From: an uncultured Clostridium sp.
GTDB taxonomy: Bacteria; Bacillota; Clostridia; TANB77; CAG-508
Reading direction: 5' to 3'
Assembly: GCA_930990555.1 (NCBI GenBank)
Contig: CAKNPW010000003.1
Span: forward strand, 30,984-94,983
DNA: 64,000 bases
Shown here piece after piece: positions 53,015 to 62,808 of the stretch (positions are counted from its first letter, which is position 1; every line of letters begins with the position of its first letter). Position numbers and translations under genes: made by a program. The notes beneath the pieces are model-generated. The model made no database searches. It was given only the letters and a program-made list of their open reading frames with translations, and was not told the origin of the DNA.

Positions 53015-53052
53015 TAAAAGTCACTAACCCTACCCTGGTTAGTGACTTTTAC
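53012..53052. terminator. Strong terminator after the xer gene
   Basis: A perfect 17-bp stem (53012-53028 with 53036-53052, core AAAGTCACTAACC) overlaps the xer stop codon. T-rich sequence follows. Confidence 0.9.
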
Positions 53053-53092
53053 TGTGAAACTAGATTTTATTGGATAATATATTCCGAACATC

Positions 53093-53671
53093 TTACCCGA
53101 TTACAGGTTGTAACTGTTTGTTATTCAAAGCTTCTTTTATGGTAGGTATTAAATAATCAAATTTGAATACTAAAGATGTAGGTTTGGTAATAGGATTATC
53201 TTGTGTAAATGGCACAAAATAATAATTTTTCCTATTCAGTAATTTTCCTATGTTTTCAGCAGAACCTGAAAGTCCATCATTTGTTGAAATACCTATTACC
53301 AGAGGTCGCTGATTGCGTAGATGGGATTTTATTGCCATAACAGCAGGCGTATCAATTATTGAATTTGCAAGTTTGGCAATGGTATTGCCAGAGCAAGGTG
53401 CTACAACCATAATATCAGTTAACCCTTTTGGTCCTATAGGCTCTGCTCCTTGTATTGTATGAATTATTTTATTTTCTGTAATGTCTTCTATTTCTTCTAT
53501 AAAATCTTTGGCATTTCCGAATTTGGTATCTAGATTGTAGCTATTATATGACATTATAGGTATTATATTTGCTCCTAATTCTTTAAGTTCTTTTATTTTA
53601 GGTATTACTTTCTTAAATGTACAAAAAGAGCCAGTTAATGTGAATCCTATATTTATACCGCTTAATTCCAT
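53093..53671 (-). CDS. dpaB: Dipicolinate synthase subunit B
   Basis: The flavoprotein-type subunit of dipicolinate synthase (SpoVFB), which makes the spore-core calcium chelator. The 192-residue protein starts LSGINIGFTLTGSFCTF and contains MVVAPCSGNTIAKLANSI and RPLVIGISTNDGL, all typical. No dpaA is adjacent in this window, which is less usual because the two are often side by side. Confidence 0.92.
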   Translation of the reverse strand: MELSGINIGFTLTGSFCTFKKVIPKIKELKELGANIIPIMSYNSYNLDTKFGNAKDFIEEIEDITENKIIHTIQGAEPIGPKGLTDIMVVAPCSGNTIAKLANSIIDTPAVMAIKSHLRNQRPLVIGISTNDGLSGSAENIGKLLNRKNYYFVPFTQDNPITKPTSLVFKFDYLIPTIKEALNNKQLQPVIG

Positions 53672-53820
53672 ACTCTTCCCCCTTTCATATTATCTTTATA
53701 TATAATATGAAATTATGTTAATTATGGTATAAAATGTTTTATTTTATTATAAACTAAAAATTGACTGTCTTTTATAAAAATATCAAATTAAATAACTTAC
53801 TTTATAAATTCAATATAATA

Positions 53821-53873
53821 AAAAATTTGAGCAGACAATCTAGATAAACTACTATGTATCTGCTCAAATTTTT
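53821..53873. terminator. Terminator after the Cys-rich paralogues
   Basis: AAAAATTTGAGCAGA (53821-53835) pairs perfectly with TCTGCTCAAATTTTT (53859-53873). Transcription of the 53934-55586 genes ends here. Confidence 0.85.
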
Positions 53874-53933
53874 CAAATTGGCTTTATTTAAATTATAACT
53901 TTAAAAATGAAATCGAATATTTCGACCACAATT

Positions 53934-54671
53934 TTAAACACCATTGAATGGAATATTTTTATTTATAAAAAATCTTGCCAAGTCTTCAAGTATTTTTTGA
54001 TATGGCATCCATTCTTCTACAGCTTCGCGATATGTGTAAGCGGGAATACAACTACCAGTTTCTAAAGGTATTAATTCTTTTCCACCTTTAGGACGCTCGT
54101 TTTCTGAAAGCATACAGCCTTTATTAGTAAGCAAAATGCATGGAGTATTCTTTATTAATTTCGTTTTTACAACAGGCTCTCCTACTCTCCTTGCTTTCAA
54201 TATAAAAGAATCTTCTAATCCAGTATAAAATTCTCTTACAAGAATAATAGTAGAATATCCTTTACTTATAAATTCTTTTAAAGAAGAAAAAGAAACTTCC
54301 TTAAAATTTGATGGAGAATAAAGACAGCCTTCTGATTTATAGCAAATCCCCTCACATCTTTTACAAATATGTGAATTGATTTTTTTTAAATTATCGTAAT
54401 CTCCATTTTTCTTTCTAATATAAGAGACAACTTCCGAAATCATATTCATATCTTGATTTTGCCACATGATCATCGCAGGAATAAATGAGTGTAAAGTCTG
54501 CGTGTTAGTTGGCATTAATATTATTTGAGGATTACAATCTTCGTACTTTATTGGCAACCAAATTGTTGCTTTCTCTATATTAATACCAACAAAACCGATC
54601 TCTTTCCGGCAAAATAAATCATACAACTGCTTAAAACTAATTTTCAAATCAAATGGTGCTATAAAGTTCAT
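53934..54671 (-). CDS. Cys-rich YkgJ-like protein, degenerate paralogue
   Basis: The 245-residue protein has a Cys cluster near 108-125 (HICKRCEGICYKSEGC) followed by LYSPSNFKEVSF, and later Cys residues near 182-192 (CILLTNKGCML) and 211. It matches the second half of the neighbour at 54720, but the CC pair of the first cluster is CY here. It probably binds zinc or iron. The N-terminal 100 residues have no cluster and look like a lost copy. Function unknown. Confidence 0.7.
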   Translation of the reverse strand: MNFIAPFDLKISFKQLYDLFCRKEIGFVGINIEKATIWLPIKYEDCNPQIILMPTNTQTLHSFIPAMIMWQNQDMNMISEVVSYIRKKNGDYDNLKKINSHICKRCEGICYKSEGCLYSPSNFKEVSFSSLKEFISKGYSTIILVREFYTGLEDSFILKARRVGEPVVKTKLIKNTPCILLTNKGCMLSENERPKGGKELIPLETGSCIPAYTYREAVEEWMPYQKILEDLARFFINKNIPFNGV

Positions 54672-54719
54672 TTGTATCTCCTTTCTTATATATCATCAAT
54701 AATATTCAAGATATATAAT

Positions 54720-55586
54720 TCAAATCATGCCTTTAAATGGGATATTTTTTTCATAATAGAATTCGCCTAATTTTACCAGTAATTCCTGATATGGAAGCCA
54801 ATCTATTGCTCTTTGCCTAAAACTATATCCCATAATACAGCCAATATTTGGTGTAGGTGCCAATGCTTTTCCTCCATAAGGTCTATCTGCATCGTCAAAA
54901 AAACAGCCCGTTTTTTGATCCCATAAAATACAAGGTCTTGCTATATGTGCTTCAAATTCAATAATATCAGAACCTAAGTTTCTTACCTTTAAAGTAAGGA
55001 CATCTTTTTCTAAACCTGTTTGTATATGTGAAATGGGCACAATTGAGATGAACCCCCTATCCATAATTCGCCTAAGATTACTAAAAGATATTTCCTTAAA
55101 ATCATTTGGAGAAAAGGCACATCCACAAGAACTACAACATCTGCCTCCACATTTCGTACAAACCTCATGATCAAACATGAATTCTTTCGTCGTTCGCCTT
55201 TTTTCTGATAATATATGATAAGCAGTATCTTCTATAATGTACTGAAAAGGCTTCCAGTCTTCTAATACTTTATTTATATCATAATACAATTTGCAAGCTT
55301 CTCCAAGTTCACAACCATTCTTTTTTAAATTAATACATTGAGAATTATCACCAAAATTATTGATTTGTATTCCTTTAGTATTAGTTTGTGCTGGTCTTAT
55401 TAACCAACCTGATTTTGCATCTCTAGTTTCAGGAATATAAGAAAACATTATTTTCCCTTCTTCATAAAGCCGAAGAAAATTTGCAACACTAATTTTCTTA
55501 AAATCTTCTGGTTCATATAGGCAACCGCCATTCATACAGCATGTTCCACCACATTCTTTGCATAATTCTTCATTAACAATTTTCAT
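54720..55586 (-). CDS. Cys-rich YkgJ-like protein with two metal-binding repeats
   Basis: The 288-residue product is a tandem of two related units. Each has CxxCGGxCC...GC, then [YF]xPxDFKxIS, then later C...NGC-type cysteines and a closing WxPxQ motif (unit 1: 9-125; unit 2: 141-285). These are YkgJ-type putative zinc/iron-binding modules. It has its own promoter (55636-55664) and is followed by a degenerate paralogue. The biological role is unknown. Confidence 0.75.
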   Translation of the reverse strand: MKIVNEELCKECGGTCCMNGGCLYEPEDFKKISVANFLRLYEEGKIMFSYIPETRDAKSGWLIRPAQTNTKGIQINNFGDNSQCINLKKNGCELGEACKLYYDINKVLEDWKPFQYIIEDTAYHILSEKRRTTKEFMFDHEVCTKCGGRCCSSCGCAFSPNDFKEISFSNLRRIMDRGFISIVPISHIQTGLEKDVLTLKVRNLGSDIIEFEAHIARPCILWDQKTGCFFDDADRPYGGKALAPTPNIGCIMGYSFRQRAIDWLPYQELLVKLGEFYYEKNIPFKGMI

Positions 55587-55635
55587 TTGTATCTCCTTTC
55601 ATTTTATAGAGTTAATTTAACAATATTTCTGATAT

Positions 55636-55664
55636 ATTATATCATGTTTGACAAGTTATGTAAA
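55636..55664 (-). promoter_or_regulatory. Promoter of the Cys-rich gene pair
   Basis: -35 TTTACA (55659-55664) and -10 TATAAT (55636-55641) with a 17-base spacer on the minus strand. Confidence 0.7.
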
Positions 55665-55707
55665 CAGTATTTTTTTCCTTGTTATCTTTCTTTTATGTAA
55701 ATAAAAT

Positions 55708-55734
55708 GAACTTTAAGGACTGTCCCTAAAGTTC
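55708..55734. terminator. Palindrome and probable terminator after ackA
   Basis: GAACTTTAAGGAC and its near-complement GTCCCTAAAGTTC form a 27-base near-perfect palindrome, followed by T-rich sequence on the minus strand. The inner GGGAC resembles the REP-like repeats elsewhere in the chromosome part. Confidence 0.6.
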
Positions 55735-55742
55735 AAAATCAA

Positions 55743-56933
55743 TTATTTTATTAATTCTAGAGTTTGTTTTGCTATCATTAGCTCTTCATCTGTTGGAACT
55801 ACATATACTTTAATTTTAGAATTATCTGAAGAAATTAATCTTTCTTCACCTTTTACATCATTTCTTTCATCATCTATTTCTACACCTAAGAATTTTAAAT
55901 TTTCACAAATTCCTTTTCTAATATTTTTTTGGTTTTCTCCAATACCTGCAGTAAATAGCATAACATCAAAACCATTCATTGCAACAGCACATTTAGCTAT
56001 TTGTGTAGCAATTAAATAATTGTGTATTTTTATTGCTAGTGCAGCTTGCTCATTTCCTTCTGCTGCTGCAGCTTCCATGTCTCTACAGTCTTGTGTAACT
56101 CCTGATAATGCCAAAATACCAGATTCTTTATTTAATATACGTTCCATTTCATCAGGTGTTAAGCCTTCTTTTTTCATTATAAAAGTAACTACAGATGGGT
56201 CTATATCACCAGAACGTGTACCCATTGGAATACCAGCAAGAGGAGTAAGTCCCATACTTGTTTCTACAGATTTACCACCTCGAACTGCACATATGCTTCC
56301 ACCTTGACCTAAATGGCAAGATATAATTCTTAAATCTTCTATTGGTTTTCCTTCTAATTCAGCTACACGGTTAGCTACATATTGATGAGATGTACCATGG
56401 AAACCATATTTTCTGACTCCATATTCAGTATAATATTTATATGGAATTGGATAAATATAATGTTCTTTTGGCATTGTTTGATGAAACGCTGTATCAAATA
56501 CAGCCACCATCGGTTTATTTGGCATTAATTCTTGGGCTGCTCTAATTCCCATTATTGATGCTGGATTATGAAGAGGAGCTAAACTTGAACATTCTTCTAT
56601 TGTTTTTATAACTTCTTCATTTATTATAACAGGTTTATTAAATTTTTCTCCACCATGTACAGTTCTATGACCAATAGCATTTATCTCATCTAATGAGTCA
56701 ATTACTTTGTATTCTGGTTTTACTAATTGATCTAATGAAAATTCTAATGCTTCTTCATGATTTTGTACTGGTTTTTCTAATTTATATTTTTCTCCATTTA
56801 CTTTATGCGTTAAAAGTGAATTTGGTTGTCCTATTCTTTCAAAAGTTCCTTTTGCCATTACTTTTTCAGAAGCCATATCTATTAATTGATATTTTAATGA
56901 TGAGCTTCCACAATTAATTACTAAAATTTTCAT
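55743..56933 (-). CDS. ackA: Acetate kinase
   Basis: It converts acetyl phosphate and ADP to acetate and ATP, the energy-yielding step of acetate fermentation. The 396-residue protein has the start MKILVINCGSSSLKYQL, the HRTVHGG and FDTAFHQTMP motifs and GTSHQYV. The nucleotide-site ISCHLGQGGS and FTAGIGEN near the end are also present. Full length. It is downstream of pta by 18 bases, in a pta-ackA operon. Confidence 0.98.
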   Translation of the reverse strand: MKILVINCGSSSLKYQLIDMASEKVMAKGTFERIGQPNSLLTHKVNGEKYKLEKPVQNHEEALEFSLDQLVKPEYKVIDSLDEINAIGHRTVHGGEKFNKPVIINEEVIKTIEECSSLAPLHNPASIMGIRAAQELMPNKPMVAVFDTAFHQTMPKEHYIYPIPYKYYTEYGVRKYGFHGTSHQYVANRVAELEGKPIEDLRIISCHLGQGGSICAVRGGKSVETSMGLTPLAGIPMGTRSGDIDPSVVTFIMKKEGLTPDEMERILNKESGILALSGVTQDCRDMEAAAAEGNEQAALAIKIHNYLIATQIAKCAVAMNGFDVMLFTAGIGENQKNIRKGICENLKFLGVEIDDERNDVKGEERLISSDNSKIKVYVVPTDEELMIAKQTLELIK

Positions 56934-56951
56934 AAAAAACCTCCAATTAAT

Positions 56952-57959
56952 TTATTTATCTTGTTCTTGCGCTTGTACAGCTGTAATTGCTACAACACCT
57001 TCTATGTCTTTACTGCTACAACCTCTTGATAAATCATTAACTGGTTTTGCAATACCTTGACATAGTGGTCCATATGCTTCTGCATTTGCAAGCCTTTGAA
57101 CTAGTTTATAACCTATATTTCCAGCATTTAAATCTGGAAAAATTAAAATATTTGCTTCGCCTTTTAAAGGACTACCTTTTGCTTTGTATTCTGCAACTTC
57201 TGGAATTATTGCAGCATCTAATTGCAATTCTCCATCTACTAATAAATCTGGAGCTTTTTCTTTTACTAAATTTGTTGCTTTTATTACTTTTTTTGTCAAT
57301 TCTGATTTTGCACTACCATGTGAAGAATATGAAAGCATAGCTATTTTAGGTATTTTGCCTGTTAATAATTCAAAACTTTTACTAGATGATATTGCTATTT
57401 CTGATAATGCATCACTATCTGGATTTTCATTTAAGCCACTATCTGAAAATAGAAATACACCATTTTCTCCATATGTACAGTTAGGTACAATCATCATAAA
57501 AAAAGCGGATACTAATTTAGTGCCAGGTGCTGTTTTTAATATTTGAAGTGCTGGTCTTAAAGTATCTGATGTGGAATGAATAGCTCCAGAAACTAATCCA
57601 TCAGCATAACCTTGTTTAACCATCATCATTCCAAAATATATATTGTCTAACATAAATTCTTTTGCTCTTTCTATTGTCATACCTTTATGTTTTCTTAATT
57701 CATAAAATTGTTCTACAAATTTATCATATTTTTCAGAATTATTAGGATCTACAATTTCTACTTCCTCTATGTTATCTAGGCTAAGTTCTTTTGCTCTTTC
57801 TAATATTTTATTTCTATTTCCTATTAATATTATTTCTGCAAATTTTTGTTTTAATGCTTCTGATGTAGCTTTTAATGTTCTATCATCATCTGATTCTGGA
57901 AGTACTATCTTTTTTATATCTTTTTTTGCTCTATTTTTTATATCATCTATAAAAGCCAT
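56952..57959 (-). CDS. pta: Phosphate acetyltransferase
   Basis: It converts acetyl-CoA to acetyl phosphate. The 335-residue protein is the short single-domain form (no DRTGG or P-loop part), with IVLPESDDDRTL near the start, GLVSGAIHSTSDTLRP, LFSDSGLNENP and FPDLNAGNIGYK. First gene of the pta-ackA operon; AGGAGG precedes the ATG. Confidence 0.97.
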   Translation of the reverse strand: MAFIDDIKNRAKKDIKKIVLPESDDDRTLKATSEALKQKFAEIILIGNRNKILERAKELSLDNIEEVEIVDPNNSEKYDKFVEQFYELRKHKGMTIERAKEFMLDNIYFGMMMVKQGYADGLVSGAIHSTSDTLRPALQILKTAPGTKLVSAFFMMIVPNCTYGENGVFLFSDSGLNENPDSDALSEIAISSSKSFELLTGKIPKIAMLSYSSHGSAKSELTKKVIKATNLVKEKAPDLLVDGELQLDAAIIPEVAEYKAKGSPLKGEANILIFPDLNAGNIGYKLVQRLANAEAYGPLCQGIAKPVNDLSRGCSSKDIEGVVAITAVQAQEQDK

Positions 57960-58045
57960 TTTATCCTCCTTTTAGTTTTGTTAGTTAAGATTTATCGCTT
58001 CTTCAATTATATATTAGTATCTTTTTATTGGCAAGCTTAAATATA

Positions 58046-58708
58046 TTAATTTATAAACTTTACCAAATTATCTTCCGTTTCTGAAATTATGCTAATATTT
58101 CCATCTATAACTTTTAACGCTTGTAAATTTTTTAGTCCAACACCCTGTACATCTTTTGTTCGTTTCATAATTCTTTTTAATTCCTCTTCTCTTCCAGTTA
58201 AATTATAATGAGGACATACTAGCAAATCAACTAATCCAATTCCTTTTACTTTAGTTAACTTAAATTCTTTATATTTTCTTGCATCAGATAAACCATATTT
58301 ACATATAGCTATTGCTCCAGCACTAAGACCACAAATTACTTTTCCTTTATTATAAGCCTCTTCTAATAGTGGAATCATATCATATTGCTTTAAAATCTTC
58401 ATTAGTTCTAATGTATTTCCTCCACCTATATAAATTATATCTGCATTATTAAATCTTTCTAAAACTAATTCTCGATTATCTAATTCTTTCTTGAGGATAG
58501 TTTTAGATATACAGCCTAGGTTTCTATAATTTCTTTTTATAACTCTAAAATATGATTCTATATGGTTTACATTTGCAAAACCAAGGAAAAGAAAATTGGG
58601 CGATTGTTTGTTCGCTAAAGCAACTATTTCTTTATCTATTCTTTGTGTTTCATATTCTGTTCCTTTTCTTCCTATTTCTCCTCCACCAATTATAACAGCT
58701 TTTTTCAT
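58046..58708 (-). CDS. Peptidase E-like (S51 family) protein
   Basis: The 220-residue protein has the class-I glutamine-amidotransferase-like fold of dipeptidase E: IYIGGGNTLEL, the nucleophile motif CGLSAGAI (Ser as nucleophile) and a C-terminal PHYNLTGREEE. AGGAG nine bases before 58708 decides the start. It overlaps or nearly abuts the transglutaminase-like gene upstream, suggesting a shared role in peptide breakdown. Confidence 0.85.
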   Translation of the reverse strand: MKKAVIIGGGEIGRKGTEYETQRIDKEIVALANKQSPNFLFLGFANVNHIESYFRVIKRNYRNLGCISKTILKKELDNRELVLERFNNADIIYIGGGNTLELMKILKQYDMIPLLEEAYNKGKVICGLSAGAIAICKYGLSDARKYKEFKLTKVKGIGLVDLLVCPHYNLTGREEELKRIMKRTKDVQGVGLKNLQALKVIDGNISIISETEDNLVKFIN

Positions 58709-58720
58709 ATCTATCATCTC

Positions 58721-59662
58721 CTATAAAGATTGTTCTGAATCTTCCAATTTTCGTTCTGGGATAGCTCTCTTTAATAATTTAACTCCATTTTCAGTCCCTC
58801 TAACGCCTAGTCTTAATCCTTGTTCTTGCAAATTTGGAATTTTTTCTATAGCGACCTCTAGGAATCTGTTATGTTTATTAGAATATAAGAATACAGTCGG
58901 TTCATGCTCTCTTATGAAAATGCAACTTGTATATTCTTCTTGGCTCGTTTTACAAGGAAATATATATAGTTTTTTCCAAATTTCCTTTTCTGCTAAACTT
59001 GTTAACATTTTATAATAAAATGAGTATTGTTGCATATATCCCATATTGCTTGAAATTTTAATTATATCTTCATTATTTATAAAATTCGTAACTCTTTCTG
59101 CCAATGGTAAATCAGATAAATTAGAAATAACTGAATTAATAAGCTCATCAGTATATTCTCCATTCTCATTTGTATATCCAATATTCCTATCTGTATGTGC
59201 TATCGCATCTGCAGAAACCTCGTTTAATAAAATATATTCATCATCTGCTGTACCAAAATGTCTTGTTCGTCTACCTGTTTGTATAAATTCCAGGTCAGAT
59301 TGTAAATCTAGTTTTATTCTATCTCCATTTTTGAGTGTAAGAATATTAAATACATGTTCTAATTCTTTTGGCTCATGTGTAACTGTACAATTATATCCTA
59401 ATTTTTTAAAAATATATTCACATTGCCTAGCTAACGAATAACATATAATTTCTCTGTCATCCAGTCTATCTTCAACTCCAGTTCTCTTTTTAGCTAATCG
59501 ATATATTTGTTTTTGTGTAGCTGTATTTCCGAAATAGTATCTTACATCAAACGTTTTATTTTTTCCTATCTCTATATAAATTTTTCTAATAAAACTTAAT
59601 TCATCTAATGCTTGATATTCTGGATTTGTCTGAATTTCTTGTAATAATTCTTTTACTTTCAA
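58721..59662 (-). CDS. Transglutaminase-like protein
   Basis: The 313-residue protein carries a pattern typical of transglutaminase-fold Cys peptidases. A helix REIICYSLARQCEYIFKKL (candidate Cys near 73) is followed by EHVFNILTLKNG (candidate His near 103) and KLDLQSDLEF (candidate Asp near 118). A C-terminal region of about 170 residues is unrecognised. No signal peptide. It is downstream of ispG by four bases and upstream of the peptidase E-like gene. Confidence 0.6.
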   Translation of the reverse strand: MKVKELLQEIQTNPEYQALDELSFIRKIYIEIGKNKTFDVRYYFGNTATQKQIYRLAKKRTGVEDRLDDREIICYSLARQCEYIFKKLGYNCTVTHEPKELEHVFNILTLKNGDRIKLDLQSDLEFIQTGRRTRHFGTADDEYILLNEVSADAIAHTDRNIGYTNENGEYTDELINSVISNLSDLPLAERVTNFINNEDIIKISSNMGYMQQYSFYYKMLTSLAEKEIWKKLYIFPCKTSQEEYTSCIFIREHEPTVFLYSNKHNRFLEVAIEKIPNLQEQGLRLGVRGTENGVKLLKRAIPERKLEDSEQSL

Positions 59663-59666
59663 TATT

Positions 59667-60731
59667 TTAACCTTCTATCATTTTTAATATTTCTTCTTTT
59701 AATTCATTTACAATATTTTCTTGAGGAATTTTTCTAATTATTTTTCCCTTTTTAAATAGTAAACCTTCTTTTATTCCACCAGCAATACCTATATCTGCAT
59801 TACTAGCCTCTCCTGGTCCATTTACTGCACATCCCATAACAGCAACAGTTATATCACTATTTATAGTTTGTAAAAATTCTTCTACTTCTTTTGCCATTGG
59901 TATTAAATCTATTTGTGTTCTACCGCAAGTAGGACATGAAATTAACGTTGGAACATTATTATACAAATTACAATCTTTCAATATTTCTTTTACAACCTTA
60001 ATTTCTTCTATAGGATCATCTGATAAAGAAACTCTTATTGTATCACCTATTCCCTCTCTTAATAAAATTCCAAGCCCAATACTAGATTTTATAGTTCCAC
60101 TAAATGCTGTTCCAGCTTCTGTTATTCCTAAATGTAATGGATATTTAAAAGTTTTAGCTGCCTCTTCATAGCTTTCTATACATAAATCTAAATTAGAAGC
60201 CTTTAAAGATATTGCTATGTCATAAAAATCTAAATCTTCTAATATTTGTACATGTCTTTTTGCACTTTCTACCATTGCTTTAGCTGTAGGCTTACCACCA
60301 TACTTTGCTAACAAATCTTTTTCTAAAGATCCTGCATTAACTCCTACTCTTATAGGAACATTATATTCTTTACATTTATCTACAACTGCTTTTACTTTTT
60401 CTTTACCACCAATATTACCTGGATTAATTCTTACTTTATCTAATCCAGCTTCTATAGCACATATTGCAATTTTATAGTCAAAGTGAATATCTGCTACAAT
60501 TGGTATATGTATTTGCTCTTTTATATCTTTAATTGCTTTTGCATCTTCCATGTCTAAGCAAGCAACACGTATTATCTCACAACCAGCTTTTTCTAGTTCT
60601 AATATTTGTTCAACTGTTGAAGCTACATCTTTTGTTTTAGTATTTGTCATAGATTGAATAATTACTTTGTTTTGACCACCTATTTGGACATTACCTACTT
60701 TTATAGATCTAGTTTCCGTTCTTTTATACAT
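59667..60731 (-). CDS. ispG: 4-hydroxy-3-methylbut-2-en-1-yl diphosphate synthase (IspG)
   Basis: The penultimate enzyme of the MEP isoprenoid pathway, a [4Fe-4S] protein. The 354-residue product (ATG at 60731, GGAGG five bases ahead) has the TIM-barrel part with [11 protein letters not shown] and [24 protein letters not shown] split over two strands. The cluster cysteines lie in SCPTCGRTQ and [11 protein letters not shown]. Short bacterial form without the extra domain of plants. It is coupled to trmB upstream. Confidence 0.96.
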   Translation of the reverse strand: MYKRTETRSIKVGNVQIGGQNKVIIQSMTNTKTKDVASTVEQILELEKAGCEIIRVACLDMEDAKAIKDIKEQIHIPIVADIHFDYKIAICAIEAGLDKVRINPGNIGGKEKVKAVVDKCKEYNVPIRVGVNAGSLEKDLLAKYGGKPTAKAMVESAKRHVQILEDLDFYDIAISLKASNLDLCIESYEEAAKTFKYPLHLGITEAGTAFSGTIKSSIGLGILLREGIGDTIRVSLSDDPIEEIKVVKEILKDCNLYNNVPTLISCPTCGRTQIDLIPMAKEVEEFLQTINSDITVAVMGCAVNGPGEASNADIGIAGGIKEGLLFKKGKIIRKIPQENIVNELKEEILKMIEG

Positions 60732-60742
60732 AACATCCTCCA

Positions 60743-61408
60743 TTATTTCTTTATTAATTTAGCTATTAAAGCTTTTATCTTTATTCCTTTTTCTGAAAAC
60801 ATTTTTTCATGTTCTGTTTGGATGTCTTCCCAATCATTCTCAGAATGTAAATCAAAAGTTAGTTTTATAATTTCAAAACCGCTCTCTTTAAAATAGTTTA
60901 TGCTAGATTCAAATAAATCATCATCATCAGTTTTAAAATGTATTTCTCCACCTACTACCAAAAATTCTTTATACTTTTCTAATTGTCTTGTATGTGTTAA
61001 TCTTTTCTTTCTATGTTTTCCTCTAGGCCAAGGATTACAAAAATTAATATAAATTCTTTCTATATTATCATTATTATTCATTATTAATAAAATTCGTTCT
61101 ATATCAAATCTCGTAAGAATAACATTGTCTGGCTCTTTATGGTTAGCTTCAAATTCTTGTTCTACATTTCTTTTAGCTAATCCAAGCATTGCATCTACCA
61201 AATCTATAGCAATATAATTTATATCTGGATTTTGAATAGCTATTTGAGATATAAAATTACCTTTACCACATCCAAGTTCTAAATGTATAGGATTATTTGT
61301 ATTTTTAAAAGCTGTTTTCCATTTTCCTTTATAATCTTCTGGATTATCTATATAAAATTTGCAAGCTTCTAGTTCAGGTCTTGCCCATGGCTTAAATCTA
61401 ATTCTCAT
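60743..61408 (-). CDS. trmB: tRNA (guanine-N7)-methyltransferase
   Basis: It methylates G46 of tRNA using SAM. The 221-residue protein shows the SAM site [12 protein letters not shown], the family signature [16 protein letters not shown] (usually PDPWPKKRH) and FKTDDDDLF. Length is standard. Its stop overlaps the ATG of a longer possible ispG start. Confidence 0.95.
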   Translation of the reverse strand: MRIRFKPWARPELEACKFYIDNPEDYKGKWKTAFKNTNNPIHLELGCGKGNFISQIAIQNPDINYIAIDLVDAMLGLAKRNVEQEFEANHKEPDNVILTRFDIERILLIMNNNDNIERIYINFCNPWPRGKHRKKRLTHTRQLEKYKEFLVVGGEIHFKTDDDDLFESSINYFKESGFEIIKLTFDLHSENDWEDIQTEHEKMFSEKGIKIKALIAKLIKK

Positions 61409-61441
61409 CTTATTCCTCCAATCGGTTTTTAGAATGTTCCT

Positions 61442-61472
61442 CGGGATTTAGGGACGTTCCTTTTTTTCCCTA
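61442..61472 (+). repeat. REP-like dispersed repeat
   Basis: It contains GGGATTTAGGGACGTTCC then a T run and CCCTA, matching the copies at 50202 and 62809 (inverted). Confidence 0.55.
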
Positions 61473-61505
61473 TTATTTTGCATATATATTATATCTAATT
61501 AAGCA

Positions 61506-61536
61506 CAAAAAAACAACCAAAACTTAAGTTCTAGTT
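61506..61536 (-). terminator. Terminator after the DUF6514-like gene
   Basis: On the minus strand CAACTAGAACTT/AAGTTTTGGTTG forms an imperfect stem followed by seven T residues, directly after the 61538 stop. Confidence 0.65.
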
Positions 61537-61537
61537 G

Positions 61538-61846
61538 CTATTGTATAGGGGTAATCTCATATTTCATATCCTCTATTATGTCTTTCATTACAATAGGTGT
61601 AACATAATTTTCTTTTAATTTATCTATAATTGAAATTACTTCTGTTTCATTTTCTGATATATCATTTATGTTTCCTACTTCTCTTGTCATTTTTGCATCC
61701 TCATTATATTGAATTTTTACTATTTCTATACCATAATTTTTATTTTCATATGTTAAATAATACAGCAAACTTACTGGGTGTTCTACTCCTAATTCAATCA
61801 TTAACTTTGGATCAAAAAAAATCCCTCCACAAAACCTTTTACTCAT
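61538..61846 (-). CDS. DUF6514-like small protein
   Basis: A 102-residue soluble protein. The pattern SLLYYLTYENKNYGIEI, then NDISENETEVISIIDKLKENYVTP split by a turn and a closing MKDIIEDM resembles DUF6514, a family of small Clostridia proteins of unknown function. Monocistronic. Confidence 0.7.
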   Translation of the reverse strand: MSKRFCGGIFFDPKLMIELGVEHPVSLLYYLTYENKNYGIEIVKIQYNEDAKMTREVGNINDISENETEVISIIDKLKENYVTPIVMKDIIEDMKYEITPIQ

Positions 61847-61989
61847 TTGTTAATTACCTCTTCCTTTCTTATCTTGAGTTAAAATTGTATATAATTTTAG
61901 CTTGTATATTCTACTGTATACCTTTAGCCTTATAAAAGCAAGCATTTTCGTTCGTCATTTTTTTTACTTTTTGACATTTTTCGACAAAG

Positions 61990-62040
61990 TAAAAACCCAT
62001 AGATTAATTATATTTAAATACTTTTAATCTATGAGTTTTA
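61990..62040. terminator. Terminator after the 62076-62690 gene
   Basis: AAAAACCCATAGATTAA (from 61991) pairs with TTAATCTATGAGTTTT (to about 62039) with one mismatch. Confidence 0.75.
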
Positions 62041-62075
62041 ATTTATATCCTATAATATTAAAATAACTTCTAATA

Positions 62076-62690
62076 TTATACTGCTTCTGAATAATATTGA
62101 ATAATTTTATTATTAATTTCGCTATCTGATGCGTTTAATATTTTATTATAATTTTTAGCTTTTTTATATATTTTTATAATTTTATTAATGCCATATATAT
62201 TAATTAATGATAAAGTAATAAAATATGCATCACTAAAAGTTTTTACATTATTAATATTTAATTTTTTATATGAACAGGTTGTTTTTGCATCATTTAGACC
62301 AAAAAGATATGTTGTTATATCTAACCAATTTGGTATATCATCAAAATTATCTTCAAGGATCATATCTGCAACTGATTTTTGTGCTATTTTCATAATATCA
62401 CTATATGAATGTACATTTCCAGGATTTAAAGGTGTTACTAATTTTAAGTTTCCATCTTTACCTTCTAATGATACTTCCCATTCCTCTCTTTGCTCACCAA
62501 AAACTTCTTTATGCAATTCTTCTACACTATTATATAGGAATATTATAATCTTTCTGTCATAATTTTTTAATTTAAACAAACTTGTGATAGTTTCGTACGC
62601 AATAAGTACTTGGTTCATTAGTTCGAGCACACACGGCTCATTTTCGTCACTATATTGTATTTGAATATTACCATCATCAAATTTTTTCAT
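62076..62690 (-). CDS. Hypothetical protein resembling a degenerate MA-type metallopeptidase
   Basis: A 204-residue protein. Order and spacing of KIIIFLYNSVEELHKEVFG, KLVTPLNPGN, a helix IAQKSVADMIL and IPNWLDITTYLFG recall gluzincin (peptidase MA) proteins. The HExxH zinc motif is missing, replaced by KSVAD, and the PxWLxEG motif is altered. If the relation holds, the protein is catalytically dead. No signal peptide. Confidence 0.5.
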   Translation of the reverse strand: MKKFDDGNIQIQYSDENEPCVLELMNQVLIAYETITSLFKLKNYDRKIIIFLYNSVEELHKEVFGEQREEWEVSLEGKDGNLKLVTPLNPGNVHSYSDIMKIAQKSVADMILEDNFDDIPNWLDITTYLFGLNDAKTTCSYKKLNINNVKTFSDAYFITLSLINIYGINKIIKIYKKAKNYNKILNASDSEINNKIIQYYSEAV

Positions 62691-62808
62691 TTATATAAAT
62701 CACTCCTTAATTTCTTAGTACAGTTATATTATATATTATTTTATTTGTTGTGTCTACTTTTATGATACAAAATATCCAGTTCTTTATATTTTAAATAGTG
62801 ATTTTAAA

